In this document: one piece after another, positions 45,222-53,655 of the stretch
Layout of the letters: each line of letters starts with the position of its first letter
Position numbering within the stretch: the first letter of the stretch is position 1
From: Clostridiales bacterium Firm_14
GTDB lineage: Bacteria; Bacillota; Clostridia; Saccharofermentanales; Saccharofermentanaceae
NCBI GenBank assembly: GCA_001604135.1
Contig: LVAT01000005.1
Location: forward strand, 148,394-212,393
Reading direction: 5' to 3'
Length of the DNA stretch: 64,000 nt
Position numbers and translations under genes: made by a program
Notes under the pieces: generated by a model
Databases searched by the model: none
Told to the model about the DNA's origin: nothing
Seen by the model: only the letters and a program-made list of their open reading frames with translations

Positions 45222-45746
45222 ATCGCTAAGACCAATGATAATCAGATGATTAACGGAGCTATCAAGTTCCCTCAGGTTCGTCTCATCGACGCAGAAGGAC
45301 AGATGATCGGTGTAGTTCCGATCGAGGAAGCTCTGAAGAGTGCTGAAGAAGCTGATCTTGATCTCGTCTGCATCTCACCCAATCCTGATAACCCGGTTTG
45401 CAGAGTCATGGATTACAACAAGTTCCTTTTCGAGAAGGGTAAGAGAGAGAAGGAAGCAAAGAAGAAGCAGAAAGAGACAGAACTCAAGGAAGTCGGCTTA
45501 AAGCTTACAACAGACGTTCACGATGTCGAAGTAAAGCGCAAGATGGTCGTAAAGTTCCTTTCGGCAGGCGACAGAGTTAAGGTTAACATCCGATTCAGAG
45601 GCCGCGAGATGGCTTTCCAGAATAAAGGTTTCGAAGTGCTCGATACATTCGCACAGAGCGTAACCGAATATGGATCAGTAGACAGGCCGCCGAAGTTAGA
45701 GGGCAGGAACATGGTAATGTACCTGTCACCGGCAAAGAAAAAATAA
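45222..45746 (+). CDS. infC: Translation initiation factor IF-3, probable AUC start
   Basis: A 174-residue IF-3: N-domain motif VRLIDAEGQMIGVVPIEEAL, linker rich in Lys, and C-domain with RFRGREMAFQNKG. The only in-frame GTG near the N-terminus (45213) lies inside the Shine-Dalgarno AAGGAGG (45207-45213), so it cannot serve. ATC at 45222 is 8 bases from that site and starts IAKTNDNQMING, as expected for the family. infC is known to use a rare start codon (AUU in E. coli) for feedback control by IF-3. The neighbouring rpmI and rplT follow on the same transcript. Confidence 0.9.
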   Translation: MAKTNDNQMINGAIKFPQVRLIDAEGQMIGVVPIEEALKSAEEADLDLVCISPNPDNPVCRVMDYNKFLFEKGKREKEAKKKQKETELKEVGLKLTTDVHDVEVKRKMVVKFLSAGDRVKVNIRFRGREMAFQNKGFEVLDTFAQSVTEYGSVDRPPKLEGRNMVMYLSPAKKK

Positions 45747-45764
45747 TTTAGGAGGAAAGATAAT

Positions 45765-45962
45765 ATGCCCAAGCAGAAGACACACACTTCTTCAAAGAAG
45801 AGATTTAAGGTAACAGGTACCGGTAAGGTTCTCCACAAGCAGGCATTCAGAAGCCACATTTTGAGCAAGAGACCTACTAAGAGAATGAGACACCTCAGAC
45901 ACAACCAGGTATGCTCAGATCAGAATGCAAGAATCATCAAGAAGATGATCCCTTACGCTTAA
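45765..45962 (+). CDS. rpmI: Ribosomal protein bL35
   Basis: A 65-residue L35 with the family layout: KQKTHTSSKKRFKVTGTGKV at the start, then HILSKRPTKRMRHLR. TAGGAGGAAAG lies just upstream. Middle gene of infC-rpmI-rplT. Confidence 0.97.
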   Translation: MPKQKTHTSSKKRFKVTGTGKVLHKQAFRSHILSKRPTKRMRHLRHNQVCSDQNARIIKKMIPYA

Positions 45963-45989
45963 TTGCTTAGAATTTAGGAGGACAAGATA

Positions 45990-46343
45990 ATGTCAAGAGT
46001 TAAAAGAGGAATCCGCACAAGAGCGCGTCATCATAAGATTTTAAAGGCAGCAAAGGGTTACTGGGGTCATAAGAGCAAGCTTTTCAAGGTTGCTAACCAG
46101 CAGGTTCTTAAGTCCGGCAACTATGCTTACAGAGACAGAAGAAACAAGAAGAGAGAGTTCAGAAGACTCTGGATCGTTCGTATCAACGCAGCTTGCCGTT
46201 TGAACGACATGAGCTACTCCAGATTCATGAACGGCCTCAAGAAGGCTGGTATCGAGCTTGACCGTAAGGTTCTTTCCGATATCGCAGTTACAGATGCAGC
46301 AGGTTTTGCTTCTCTCGTTGAGAAGGCTAAGGCAGCTCTCTAA
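45990..46343 (+). CDS. rplT: Ribosomal protein bL20
   Basis: A 117-residue L20: [18 protein letters not shown] and [18 protein letters not shown] are diagnostic. TAGGAGGAC precedes the ATG. It is the likely repressor of its own operon through the leader RNA. A strong terminator follows. Confidence 0.97.
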   Translation: MSRVKRGIRTRARHHKILKAAKGYWGHKSKLFKVANQQVLKSGNYAYRDRRNKKREFRRLWIVRINAACRLNDMSYSRFMNGLKKAGIELDRKVLSDIAVTDAAGFASLVEKAKAAL

Positions 46344-46367
46344 TACTGATATTTAATTGACTTAACA

Positions 46368-46419
46368 GGGGACTGTGAAAGAAATCGGTATGATTTACCG
46401 ATTTTCACAGCCCCTTTTT
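46368..46419 (+). terminator. Terminator of infC-rpmI-rplT
   Basis: A two-part stem: GGGGACTGTGAAA with TTTCACAGCCCC and an upper helix AATCGGTA with TACCGATT, followed by TTTTT. Confidence 0.9.
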
Positions 46420-46471
46420 GTTTTACTTTCTTTTGCAGTATCATTAATTCATATGTTGGAGGGGAAAAACA

Positions 46472-48085
46472 ATGAGCTTGAAACAAGAAATATCATTTTC
46501 TGATTTAACAAATAAAGCACGTAGCGTTAAGCCCTCTACGGTGAAAGCAATCTGCTTTGTCATTTTTTCGGTGATTATAATCGCTCAGTCATGGATAGCA
46601 GATGATTCCTACCATGCCTTTGTTATGACTAAAAACTTCATGAATGGATATGGGCTTGTCTATAACATTGGAGAAAGAGTAAATGCGGCAACGTGTCCTT
46701 TAATGTTGTTACTTGTAACTGCCCTTTCATGTTTGACAAGACACATTGAGCTTACCGCTATTGCTATAGGCGTTGTAAATTCAATGATTTCATTTGGCTT
46801 GATAATACGCCACATTAAAAGCAAATCTTTGATGATTTTAGCGACACTGATCTGTTGTCTTTCATATGGGTTTATAGCCTATACTACCAGCGGTCTTGAA
46901 ACCAGTTTGATCTACCTGATTCAAATCCTTTATTTTGACTATGTTATAAACCATAAGGGAAAGTATTCCTTTAAGCAGCTTTGTTATATTGCTTTGCTAT
47001 GCTCGTTATCTTTGCTGACAAGGTTTGATACCTGCTTTTTAATGTTTTTCCCAACTGCTTATATTTTTCTTAGAAAGAAAGAATGCAGCATTTGCAAAAT
47101 GTTGCTTGCAGGGTTCTTAGGATTGCAGCCTTTTTTTGCCTGGTTGGTTTTTTCTGTTATTTATTATGGATACCCGTTCCCCAATACTTATTACGTCAAA
47201 GTTCGTATAGATTTACCACTGGTAGATTATTTGGCGAAGGGCTTTAACTATTTTAAAATGAATCTCCTATGTGATCCGGTTACTTTAATAATCATCTTAA
47301 TTGCTTTGGGTGTCATAATATGTAAAGGTGATTCCCTGCGCAGGATGACAGCGGTGGGAATGATAATGAAGTTGGTTTACATTTTGCGAATTGGCGGAGA
47401 TTTTATGCTGGGGCGTCATTTGGCAGGCCTCTTTATCGTGTCTGTTTACTTGATTTTTGACTATGCTGAAAGCCGTAAATTGTATGATAAAAAGAAACTT
47501 GCAATTGTTGGAGGGATAATCCCGGTTATATTTATTGCAGGTCTGATGATAAGCCCGCTGGTTCTTTATCCATTTAATGAAATAGCTGATGAACGCGCCG
47601 TATATATTCCTTATACTTCTTTGCATATGATAATAAAGAGTGAGATTACTAAAGAGAATTATCCGTTAAAAAAATTCAGTCATAATATTAAAGGTGTTGA
47701 AGAACGTATAGAAATGGGATATAAAGGCGACATCCTCGATTTCGCGCCAGGTATTTTGGTCTATAACTATGGTGATAGAATTCGTATGACAGATCAAGCC
47801 GCACTTGCAGATCCTCTTTTGCCATATACGGGCGTTGATTGGGAAAGAAGTTACGATTTTTCACTCGGTCAAGATAAATGGCGAATAGGTCACTTGCAAA
47901 GAGCAATTCCGGATGGGTATAGAGAGTCTTTACATCAGAATGCAAATCTTATTACTGATCCGGAAACACGTGAGCTTTATGATAAGATACTTTTGGTCAT
48001 TCGAGGAGAAGTGTTTACAAGAGAGCGCTTTATAGCTATTTGGGAGTTAAATACGAAGTATAGCCATTTTGTTGCCGGTGGTTGA
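46472..48085 (+). CDS. GT-C-type membrane glycosyltransferase (AftB-like)
   Basis: A 537-residue polytopic protein with about ten predicted transmembrane helices in its first 360 residues and a soluble extracytoplasmic C-terminal domain. The first loop holds D44-D45-S-Y-H-A-F and GYGLVYNIGERV, matching the pattern of mycobacterial AftB-like and related lipid-linked sugar transferases (DDAY ... GHGLVWNPGERV). It probably transfers a sugar from a polyprenyl carrier to an envelope polymer. TTGGAGGGG precedes the ATG. It is flanked by a terminator and a methyltransferase gene, and is clearly richer in A+T than both neighbours, suggesting acquisition from another source. Confidence 0.75.
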   Translation: MSLKQEISFSDLTNKARSVKPSTVKAICFVIFSVIIIAQSWIADDSYHAFVMTKNFMNGYGLVYNIGERVNAATCPLMLLLVTALSCLTRHIELTAIAIGVVNSMISFGLIIRHIKSKSLMILATLICCLSYGFIAYTTSGLETSLIYLIQILYFDYVINHKGKYSFKQLCYIALLCSLSLLTRFDTCFLMFFPTAYIFLRKKECSICKMLLAGFLGLQPFFAWLVFSVIYYGYPFPNTYYVKVRIDLPLVDYLAKGFNYFKMNLLCDPVTLIIILIALGVIICKGDSLRRMTAVGMIMKLVYILRIGGDFMLGRHLAGLFIVSVYLIFDYAESRKLYDKKKLAIVGGIIPVIFIAGLMISPLVLYPFNEIADERAVYIPYTSLHMIIKSEITKENYPLKKFSHNIKGVEERIEMGYKGDILDFAPGILVYNYGDRIRMTDQAALADPLLPYTGVDWERSYDFSLGQDKWRIGHLQRAIPDGYRESLHQNANLITDPETRELYDKILLVIRGEVFTRERFIAIWELNTKYSHFVAGG

Positions 48086-48127
48086 TTAAACTAATAGAGT
48101 TTTGCATATTGAAAAGGAGACTTATAA

Positions 48128-48895
48128 GTGATTATTACAAGCCGCGACAATCCGAATGTTAAGCGTATCGCAAAGCTTACCAAAAGATCCGATGCCAGAA
48201 AGGAAGGCGTGATCTATCTTGAAGGTACAAGGCTTTGTGAGGAGGCTTTATCGAGCGGTCAGAAGGCAAAAGAAGTAATCGTCACGGAAGACAAGATCTC
48301 CTGGGCAAGAGAATTCACGCCTGATGTTGAACCTCTTGTGCTGAGCAAGGATGTTTTTGCGAAGATATCACAGACGGTAAATCCGCAAGGCGTTGCGCTG
48401 GTCATAAACGAGCCGGGTATCAGTGCCGATATCCCTCGAAGGGGCGACGGAAAAGACATTTATGTTGTGCTTGAGAATACACAGGATCCCGGCAACCTTG
48501 GAACGATCATCAGAATGGCTGATGCCTTTGGTCTTACGGCTGTTATTATCAGTCCCACAACATGCGATCCTTTCAACGACAAGGTGATAAGAGCAACAAT
48601 GGGATCTGTTTGGCATATACCGGTTGTCAGAAAGACTATGGATGAGTGCTTTGCATTTTTCGAGAGCGCGAAAATCGAGACCATCGCAACCCACCTTAAG
48701 GGAAATGAATTAGGCGCCGGTGATCTTAAGCTCCCATGCGCATACTTTATCGGCAATGAGGGCGACGGACTTACTGATGAGACTGCAAAAAAATGCACTA
48801 AGCTCATTAAGATCCCAATGAAGGGAAAAGCCGAATCTCTCAATGCTGCAGTAGCCGCATCTGTAATCGGATACGAGCTTTCAAAACTTTTATAA
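48128..48895 (+). CDS. SpoU-family RNA 2'-O-methyltransferase
   Basis: A 255-residue TrmH/SpoU-type enzyme. N-terminal RNA-binding domain (about 1-95, with SRDNPNVKRIAKL), then the knotted SAM-binding domain: ENTQDPGNLGTIIRMADAFG (motif 1), FIGNEGDGL (motif 2) and IPMKGKAESLNAAVAAS (motif 3). It methylates a ribose in rRNA or tRNA; RlmB-like 23S rRNA modification is likely but not certain. The GTG start has AAAGGAGA about 10 bases upstream. Confidence 0.9.
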   Translation: MIITSRDNPNVKRIAKLTKRSDARKEGVIYLEGTRLCEEALSSGQKAKEVIVTEDKISWAREFTPDVEPLVLSKDVFAKISQTVNPQGVALVINEPGISADIPRRGDGKDIYVVLENTQDPGNLGTIIRMADAFGLTAVIISPTTCDPFNDKVIRATMGSVWHIPVVRKTMDECFAFFESAKIETIATHLKGNELGAGDLKLPCAYFIGNEGDGLTDETAKKCTKLIKIPMKGKAESLNAAVAASVIGYELSKLL

Positions 48896-48987
48896 ATGCG
48901 ATTTTTGCATAGACTAAACAACTAAATGCACTTTTGTTGCATAATTATTCGTCTAACAGCGAGCAAACCCTAATAAAAGAAAAGCTT

Positions 48988-49004
48988 TATAATATCTGGT
49001 ATTA
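48988..49004 (+). promoter_or_regulatory. -10 region and palindrome before citrate synthase
   Basis: TATAAT (48988-48993) within TAATATCTGGTATTA (48990-49004), a 15-base near-palindrome differing by one base from the perfect copy at the glycogen promoter. No good -35 box was seen at 17 bases, so the promoter may need an activator. Confidence 0.5.
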
Positions 49005-49047
49005 TAGGCGCTAGTCTAAGTGAAGATAGCAGAAAGACAGACGGAAC

Positions 49048-50415
49048 ATGGCATTTGAACAAAAAGAAGAGCTCATCAACAGACTTGCTGATGTAGCAAA
49101 AGTAAAATCGCATATCAACAAGGACCTGTACACAAAGTACAACGTTAAGAGAGGACTCCGTAACAATGATGGTACGGGCGTTCTTGTAGGCCTTACCGAA
49201 GTAGGTGAGGTAATGAGTTACATCGTTGACGATGCCGACAGGATCCCCGTCGAGGGTAAGCTTTTCTATCAGGGTTATGAAGTAAAAGACATCGTAAACG
49301 GATTCTTCTCCGAAGGAAGATACGGATATGAGGAAACAGCTTTCCTGCTTCTTACAGGTGAGCTTCCGACTGCAACTGAGCTTAAGGAATTTAATGAACT
49401 TCTCCAGAGCGTAAGACCGCTTCCTGAGGGCTTTACGGAAGACATGATCATGAAGGCACCTTCGCCGGATGTCATGAACAAGCTTGCAAGATCTATCCTT
49501 GCGCTCTACTCATATGACGAAAATCCTGATTCGACTGATATCGCAAATGTCGTAAGACAGTGCACAGAGCTTATCGCAAGATTCCCTGTGCTCATCTCAT
49601 ACGGCTATATGGCAAGAAGGCATTACATCGAGCACAGGGATCTTTATATCCATGCACCTGTTCCGGAATACAACACCGCTCAGAACATTCTTCACATGAT
49701 CAGACCTGACGGCCAGTTCACAGAGCTTGAGGCAAGGATCCTTGATGTCATGCTCGTCCTTCACGCTGAGCACGGCGGCGGCAACAACTCAACATTCGTA
49801 ACCCATGCCGTAACATCCACGGGTTCTGATACCTATGCAGTTATGGCTTCTGCAGTAGGTTCTCTCAAGGGACCTCAGCACGGCGGTGCATCAAACAAGG
49901 CCTATGCCATGATGAAGGATCTTCGTGAGCACGTATCAGACTGGACAGACGAGGCTGCGATCAAGCAGTATCTTGCAGATATCATCAACAAGAAGGCATT
50001 CGACCATTCCGGCCTTATCTATGGTATCGGTCACGCTGTTTATACATTGTCCGACCCCAGAACAGTTGTCATCAAGAAGTATGCTGAAGTTCTTGCTGAA
50101 GAGAAGGGCAATATGGATCTTTATAATCTTTACCTCCTTGTCGAAAAGCTCGCGCCTGAGGTTTTCCACGAAGTAAAGAATTCCGATAAGCTCGTCTGCG
50201 CAAATGTCGATTTCTTCGCAGGCCTTGTATATTCCATGCTCGGAATCCCTACAGAGCTCTATACGCCTTTGTTCGCTTGCGGAAGAATTGCAGGATGGAG
50301 CGCTCACAGGATCGAGGAACTCGTATCCGGAGGCCGTATCATGAGGCCTGCATTCAAGTGCGTTAACAAGCGCAGAGCCTATATTCCGTCCGATAAGAGG
50401 ACAGAAAACATCTGA
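49048..50415 (+). CDS. gltA: Citrate synthase
   Basis: A 455-residue citrate (Si or related)-synthase. Active-site motifs: HAEHGGGNNSTFVTHAV (His), GIGHAVYTLSDPR (His) and NVDFFAGLVYSMLGIP (Asp). The LKGPQHGGASNKAY acetyl-CoA loop is present. It condenses acetyl-CoA and oxaloacetate, here probably to feed glutamate synthesis in an anaerobe. No other TCA gene is adjacent. There is no strong Shine-Dalgarno; AGAAAGACAGACGG precedes the ATG. Methylcitrate synthase activity cannot be ruled out from sequence. Confidence 0.92.
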   Translation: MAFEQKEELINRLADVAKVKSHINKDLYTKYNVKRGLRNNDGTGVLVGLTEVGEVMSYIVDDADRIPVEGKLFYQGYEVKDIVNGFFSEGRYGYEETAFLLLTGELPTATELKEFNELLQSVRPLPEGFTEDMIMKAPSPDVMNKLARSILALYSYDENPDSTDIANVVRQCTELIARFPVLISYGYMARRHYIEHRDLYIHAPVPEYNTAQNILHMIRPDGQFTELEARILDVMLVLHAEHGGGNNSTFVTHAVTSTGSDTYAVMASAVGSLKGPQHGGASNKAYAMMKDLREHVSDWTDEAAIKQYLADIINKKAFDHSGLIYGIGHAVYTLSDPRTVVIKKYAEVLAEEKGNMDLYNLYLLVEKLAPEVFHEVKNSDKLVCANVDFFAGLVYSMLGIPTELYTPLFACGRIAGWSAHRIEELVSGGRIMRPAFKCVNKRRAYIPSDKRTENI

Positions 50416-50464
50416 TATTAGAATATTGGCCGCATATCAGGTCAGATATTCGTGCCCTTTGTAC

Positions 50465-50493
50465 TTGCGCAGGTTATAATCCTGTGGTAATAT
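50465..50493 (+). promoter_or_regulatory. Promoter of tRNA-Glu
   Basis: TTGCGC (50465-50470), 17 bases, TAATAT (50488-50493), 17 bases before the mature tRNA. A stronger TATAAT at 50475-50480 lacks a fitting -35. Confidence 0.5.
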
Positions 50494-50510
50494 ACTCGGG
50501 CAAACAAAAA

Positions 50511-50585
50511 GGCCCCATGGTCAAGTGGTCAAGACGGCGCCCTCTCACGGCGCAATCAGCGGTTCGAATCCGCTTGGGGTCACCA
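50511..50585 (+). tRNA. tRNA-Glu (CTC anticodon)
   Basis: Cloverleaf visible: acceptor GGCCCCA/TGGGGTC, anticodon stem GCGCC/GGCGC with loop CTCTCAC (anticodon CTC), T-arm GGTTCGAATCC and encoded CCA. Length 75 bases. Confidence 0.95.
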
Positions 50586-50595
50586 AAATGTGATG

Positions 50596-50629
50596 AAGGA
50601 CGAACATCTTGACCGATGTCCGTCTTTTT
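50596..50629 (+). terminator. Terminator of tRNA-Glu
   Basis: Ten-base stem GACGAACATC / GATGTCCGTC with one mismatch, six-base loop, then five T residues. It lies between tRNA-Glu and uvrA. Confidence 0.75.
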
Positions 50630-50646
50630 GTTACAAAGGAAAAATT

Positions 50647-53600
50647 ATGGATGAGAACAAGTACATTAAGATAAGAGGCGCCAGAGAGCACAACCTCAAG
50701 AATATCGACGTTGATATCCCAAGGAAGAAGATGGTCGTACTGACAGGCCTTTCCGGATCGGGTAAGTCTTCGCTTGCATTTGATACTATCTACGCGGAAG
50801 GTCAAAGACGCTATGTCGAGTCCCTGTCTTCTTATGCGAGGATGTTCTTAGGCCAGCTCGATAAGCCGGACTTAGACAGCATCGAGGGATTGTCTCCTGC
50901 GATCTCTATAGATCAGAAATCCACTGTCAGCAATCCCAGATCCACAGTAGGTACAGTTACTGAGATATACGATTACTTCAGACTTCTTTACGCGAGAGTC
51001 GGTCAGCCTTTCTGCCCGAACTGCGGCAAGAAGATCAAGTCCATGGGAATAGACCAGATAATAGATAAGCTCAAGGTATATCCCGAAGGCACCAGAGCCA
51101 TCATATATGCTCCTGTCGTAAGGAATAAGAAGGGTGAATACAGCAAGCTTTTCGACGGCTTCAGGAAGTCCGGCTACGCGCGTGTAAGAGTAGATAACAT
51201 TACATATGAGCTGGATGAGGAGATCGAGCTTAACAAGAATAACAAGCACACGATCGAAGTGATCGTCGACAGACTCGTCATAAAGGAAGCTAACACGACA
51301 AGGCTTTATGACTCATGCGAGACGGCATTAAAGCTTGCTGACGGTCTTTTGCAGGTAGAGCTCCAGACCGCAACCGTAGATAAAGACGGGGAGAAGACCT
51401 ATGAATCGAGCGAAGAGTTCTTCTCGCAGCATCTGGCATGCCCTGACTGCGGAATATCCTTCGGCGAGATCAATACGAGAAGCTTCTCTTTCAACAGCCC
51501 AGAGGGCGCGTGTCCCAATTGCTCAGGTATCGGAACGCTCACGGCAGTAGATCCCGAGCTCTGCATCACCAACCCGAAGCTTTCTATCAATGAAGGCGCG
51601 GTAAGGACTGCAGGATGGAATTTCGACGATCCCAAGAGCTGGGGAAGATGCTTTATCGAAGCTCTCGCAAAGAAGTATAAGTTCTCTTTGGACATGCCTT
51701 ACTATAAGCTCCCTGAGAATGTTAAGAACATTATACTTTACGGTAATGGCGGCGAGATGCTTAAGGTCGATACCAGAAATTCCATATATCCCAGATCAGG
51801 TGATTACTATTCTGACTGGGAAGGCGTGGTTCCGAGCGTTATGAGACGCTGGAGAGAGTCCGGCAGTGAAGAGGCAAAGGCTTCTTACGAGCGTTACATG
51901 AGTATCGACGTATGCCCCGTATGTAACGGTGCAAGACTTAATAAGAACAGCTTATCCGTAAAGCTCGGTGGACTTAATATCTCGGAACTTACCGATATGT
52001 CCGTAAAGAACATGAGACAGTTTTTCGCGGACCTTACATTGAAGGGTAAGAATGCGGAGATCGCAGCTCCAATCTTAAGAGAAGTCAAGGCGAGACTGGA
52101 ATTCCTGTATGATGTCGGACTGGACTACATGACGCTGTCCAGATCTTCGGCCACGCTCTCAGGCGGTGAGGCGCAGAGAATCAGACTTGCTACACAGATC
52201 GGAGCGGGCCTCCAGGGCGTTCTGTACGTCCTCGACGAGCCGTCCATAGGTCTGCACCAGAGAGACAACGACAAGCTCATTAAGACGCTTTTCAAGCTCA
52301 GAGACTTAGGCAACTCCATCCTTGTCGTAGAGCACGATGAGGACACCATGAGAGCTGCTGACCATATCGTCGATATCGGTCCGGGCGCAGGTTCGTTCGG
52401 AGGACGGATCGTAGCTCAGGGCACCATTGATGACATCATCAATGTCGAAGATTCCGTAACCGGCCAGTATCTGTCCGGCAAGAAGTTCATTCCCGTTCCG
52501 ATGAACAGGAGGCAGATCGACGATAAGAAGATGCTTAAGATAAAGGGTGCGTGCATCAACAACCTTAAGAATATCGATGTCGACATACCGATCGGACTTT
52601 TCACGGTCGTAACAGGCGTATCAGGCTCAGGCAAGTCATCTCTTATAAATTCGACACTGGTGCCTTACCTTGAGCATGAGCTTAACGGCTCGCGTAAGAG
52701 GAAGGTTAAGTGTGAGCGCATCACTGGTTACTCGAACCTCGATAAGATCATCTGCATCGACCAGAGCCCGATCGGAAGGACGCCGAGGAGTAATCCTGCG
52801 ACGTATATCGGACTTTTCGATCTGATCCGCAAGCTCTATGCTGAGACACCCGACGCAAAGCAGAGAGGATATAAGGCAGGAAGATTCTCATTTAACACCA
52901 AGGGCGGCCGCTGCGAGGCGTGCGCAGGCGACGGCGTCAACAAGATCGAGATGCACTTCCTTCCTGATATCTATGTTACGTGCGACGTATGTAAGGGTAA
53001 GAGATATAACAGGGAGACTCTTGAGGTCAGGTATAACGGCAAGAATATCTCAGATGTTCTCGACATGAGCGTTGATGAGGCAGTCGAATTCTTCAAGAAT
53101 CACCCGACGATATATAAGAAGGTAAGGACTCTGCAGGACGTAGGCCTGGGCTACATCAAACTCGGCCAGCCTTCGACGACACTTTCGGGCGGTGAGGCAC
53201 AACGTATCAAACTTGCCTCGGAATTGTCGAGAAGATCGACCGGAAAAACGATATATGTATTAGATGAACCCACCACGGGTTTACACGTTGCGGACGTTCA
53301 TAAATTGGTTGACATTTTAGAACGCCTAACAGAAAATAAGAACACTGTGGTCGTAATCGAGCACAATCTGGATGTCATAAAGACGGCAGATCACATAATT
53401 GACTTAGGTCCCGAGAGCGGTGACGGAGGCGGCGAAGTGGTCGTCACGGGCACGCCCGAAGAGATTGCAAAATGCAGGAAATCTTACACGGGACAGTTCT
53501 TAAAGCCTCTTCTCGAGAGAGCTAAGAAGAGCGGTCAGTATAAGGATATTTCGTCATTCATCGACACCGCAAGGCTTGAGGAAGAACAATACGACATTCT

Positions 53601-53655
53601 TACCGGTCCTAAGGTAAGACGCAGGATAAGGGAAGAGGATAACGGAGAAGAGTAA
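50647..53655 (+). CDS. uvrA: Excinuclease ABC subunit A
   Basis: A 1002-residue UvrA, the damage-recognition ATPase of nucleotide excision repair. Two ATP-binding halves: [12 protein letters not shown] (34-45) and [12 protein letters not shown], each with an LSGGEAQRI signature. Zinc-module cysteines CPNCGKK, CPDCG/CPNCSG and CEACAGDG ... [10 protein letters not shown] are all present. ATG 50647 is preceded by AAAGGAAA and gives the family start; an upstream in-frame ATG lies in the terminator region. Its stop overlaps the next gene by one base. Confidence 0.97.
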   Translation: MDENKYIKIRGAREHNLKNIDVDIPRKKMVVLTGLSGSGKSSLAFDTIYAEGQRRYVESLSSYARMFLGQLDKPDLDSIEGLSPAISIDQKSTVSNPRSTVGTVTEIYDYFRLLYARVGQPFCPNCGKKIKSMGIDQIIDKLKVYPEGTRAIIYAPVVRNKKGEYSKLFDGFRKSGYARVRVDNITYELDEEIELNKNNKHTIEVIVDRLVIKEANTTRLYDSCETALKLADGLLQVELQTATVDKDGEKTYESSEEFFSQHLACPDCGISFGEINTRSFSFNSPEGACPNCSGIGTLTAVDPELCITNPKLSINEGAVRTAGWNFDDPKSWGRCFIEALAKKYKFSLDMPYYKLPENVKNIILYGNGGEMLKVDTRNSIYPRSGDYYSDWEGVVPSVMRRWRESGSEEAKASYERYMSIDVCPVCNGARLNKNSLSVKLGGLNISELTDMSVKNMRQFFADLTLKGKNAEIAAPILREVKARLEFLYDVGLDYMTLSRSSATLSGGEAQRIRLATQIGAGLQGVLYVLDEPSIGLHQRDNDKLIKTLFKLRDLGNSILVVEHDEDTMRAADHIVDIGPGAGSFGGRIVAQGTIDDIINVEDSVTGQYLSGKKFIPVPMNRRQIDDKKMLKIKGACINNLKNIDVDIPIGLFTVVTGVSGSGKSSLINSTLVPYLEHELNGSRKRKVKCERITGYSNLDKIICIDQSPIGRTPRSNPATYIGLFDLIRKLYAETPDAKQRGYKAGRFSFNTKGGRCEACAGDGVNKIEMHFLPDIYVTCDVCKGKRYNRETLEVRYNGKNISDVLDMSVDEAVEFFKNHPTIYKKVRTLQDVGLGYIKLGQPSTTLSGGEAQRIKLASELSRRSTGKTIYVLDEPTTGLHVADVHKLVDILERLTENKNTVVVIEHNLDVIKTADHIIDLGPESGDGGGEVVVTGTPEEIAKCRKSYTGQFLKPLLERAKKSGQYKDISSFIDTARLEEEQYDILTGPKVRRRIREEDNGEE

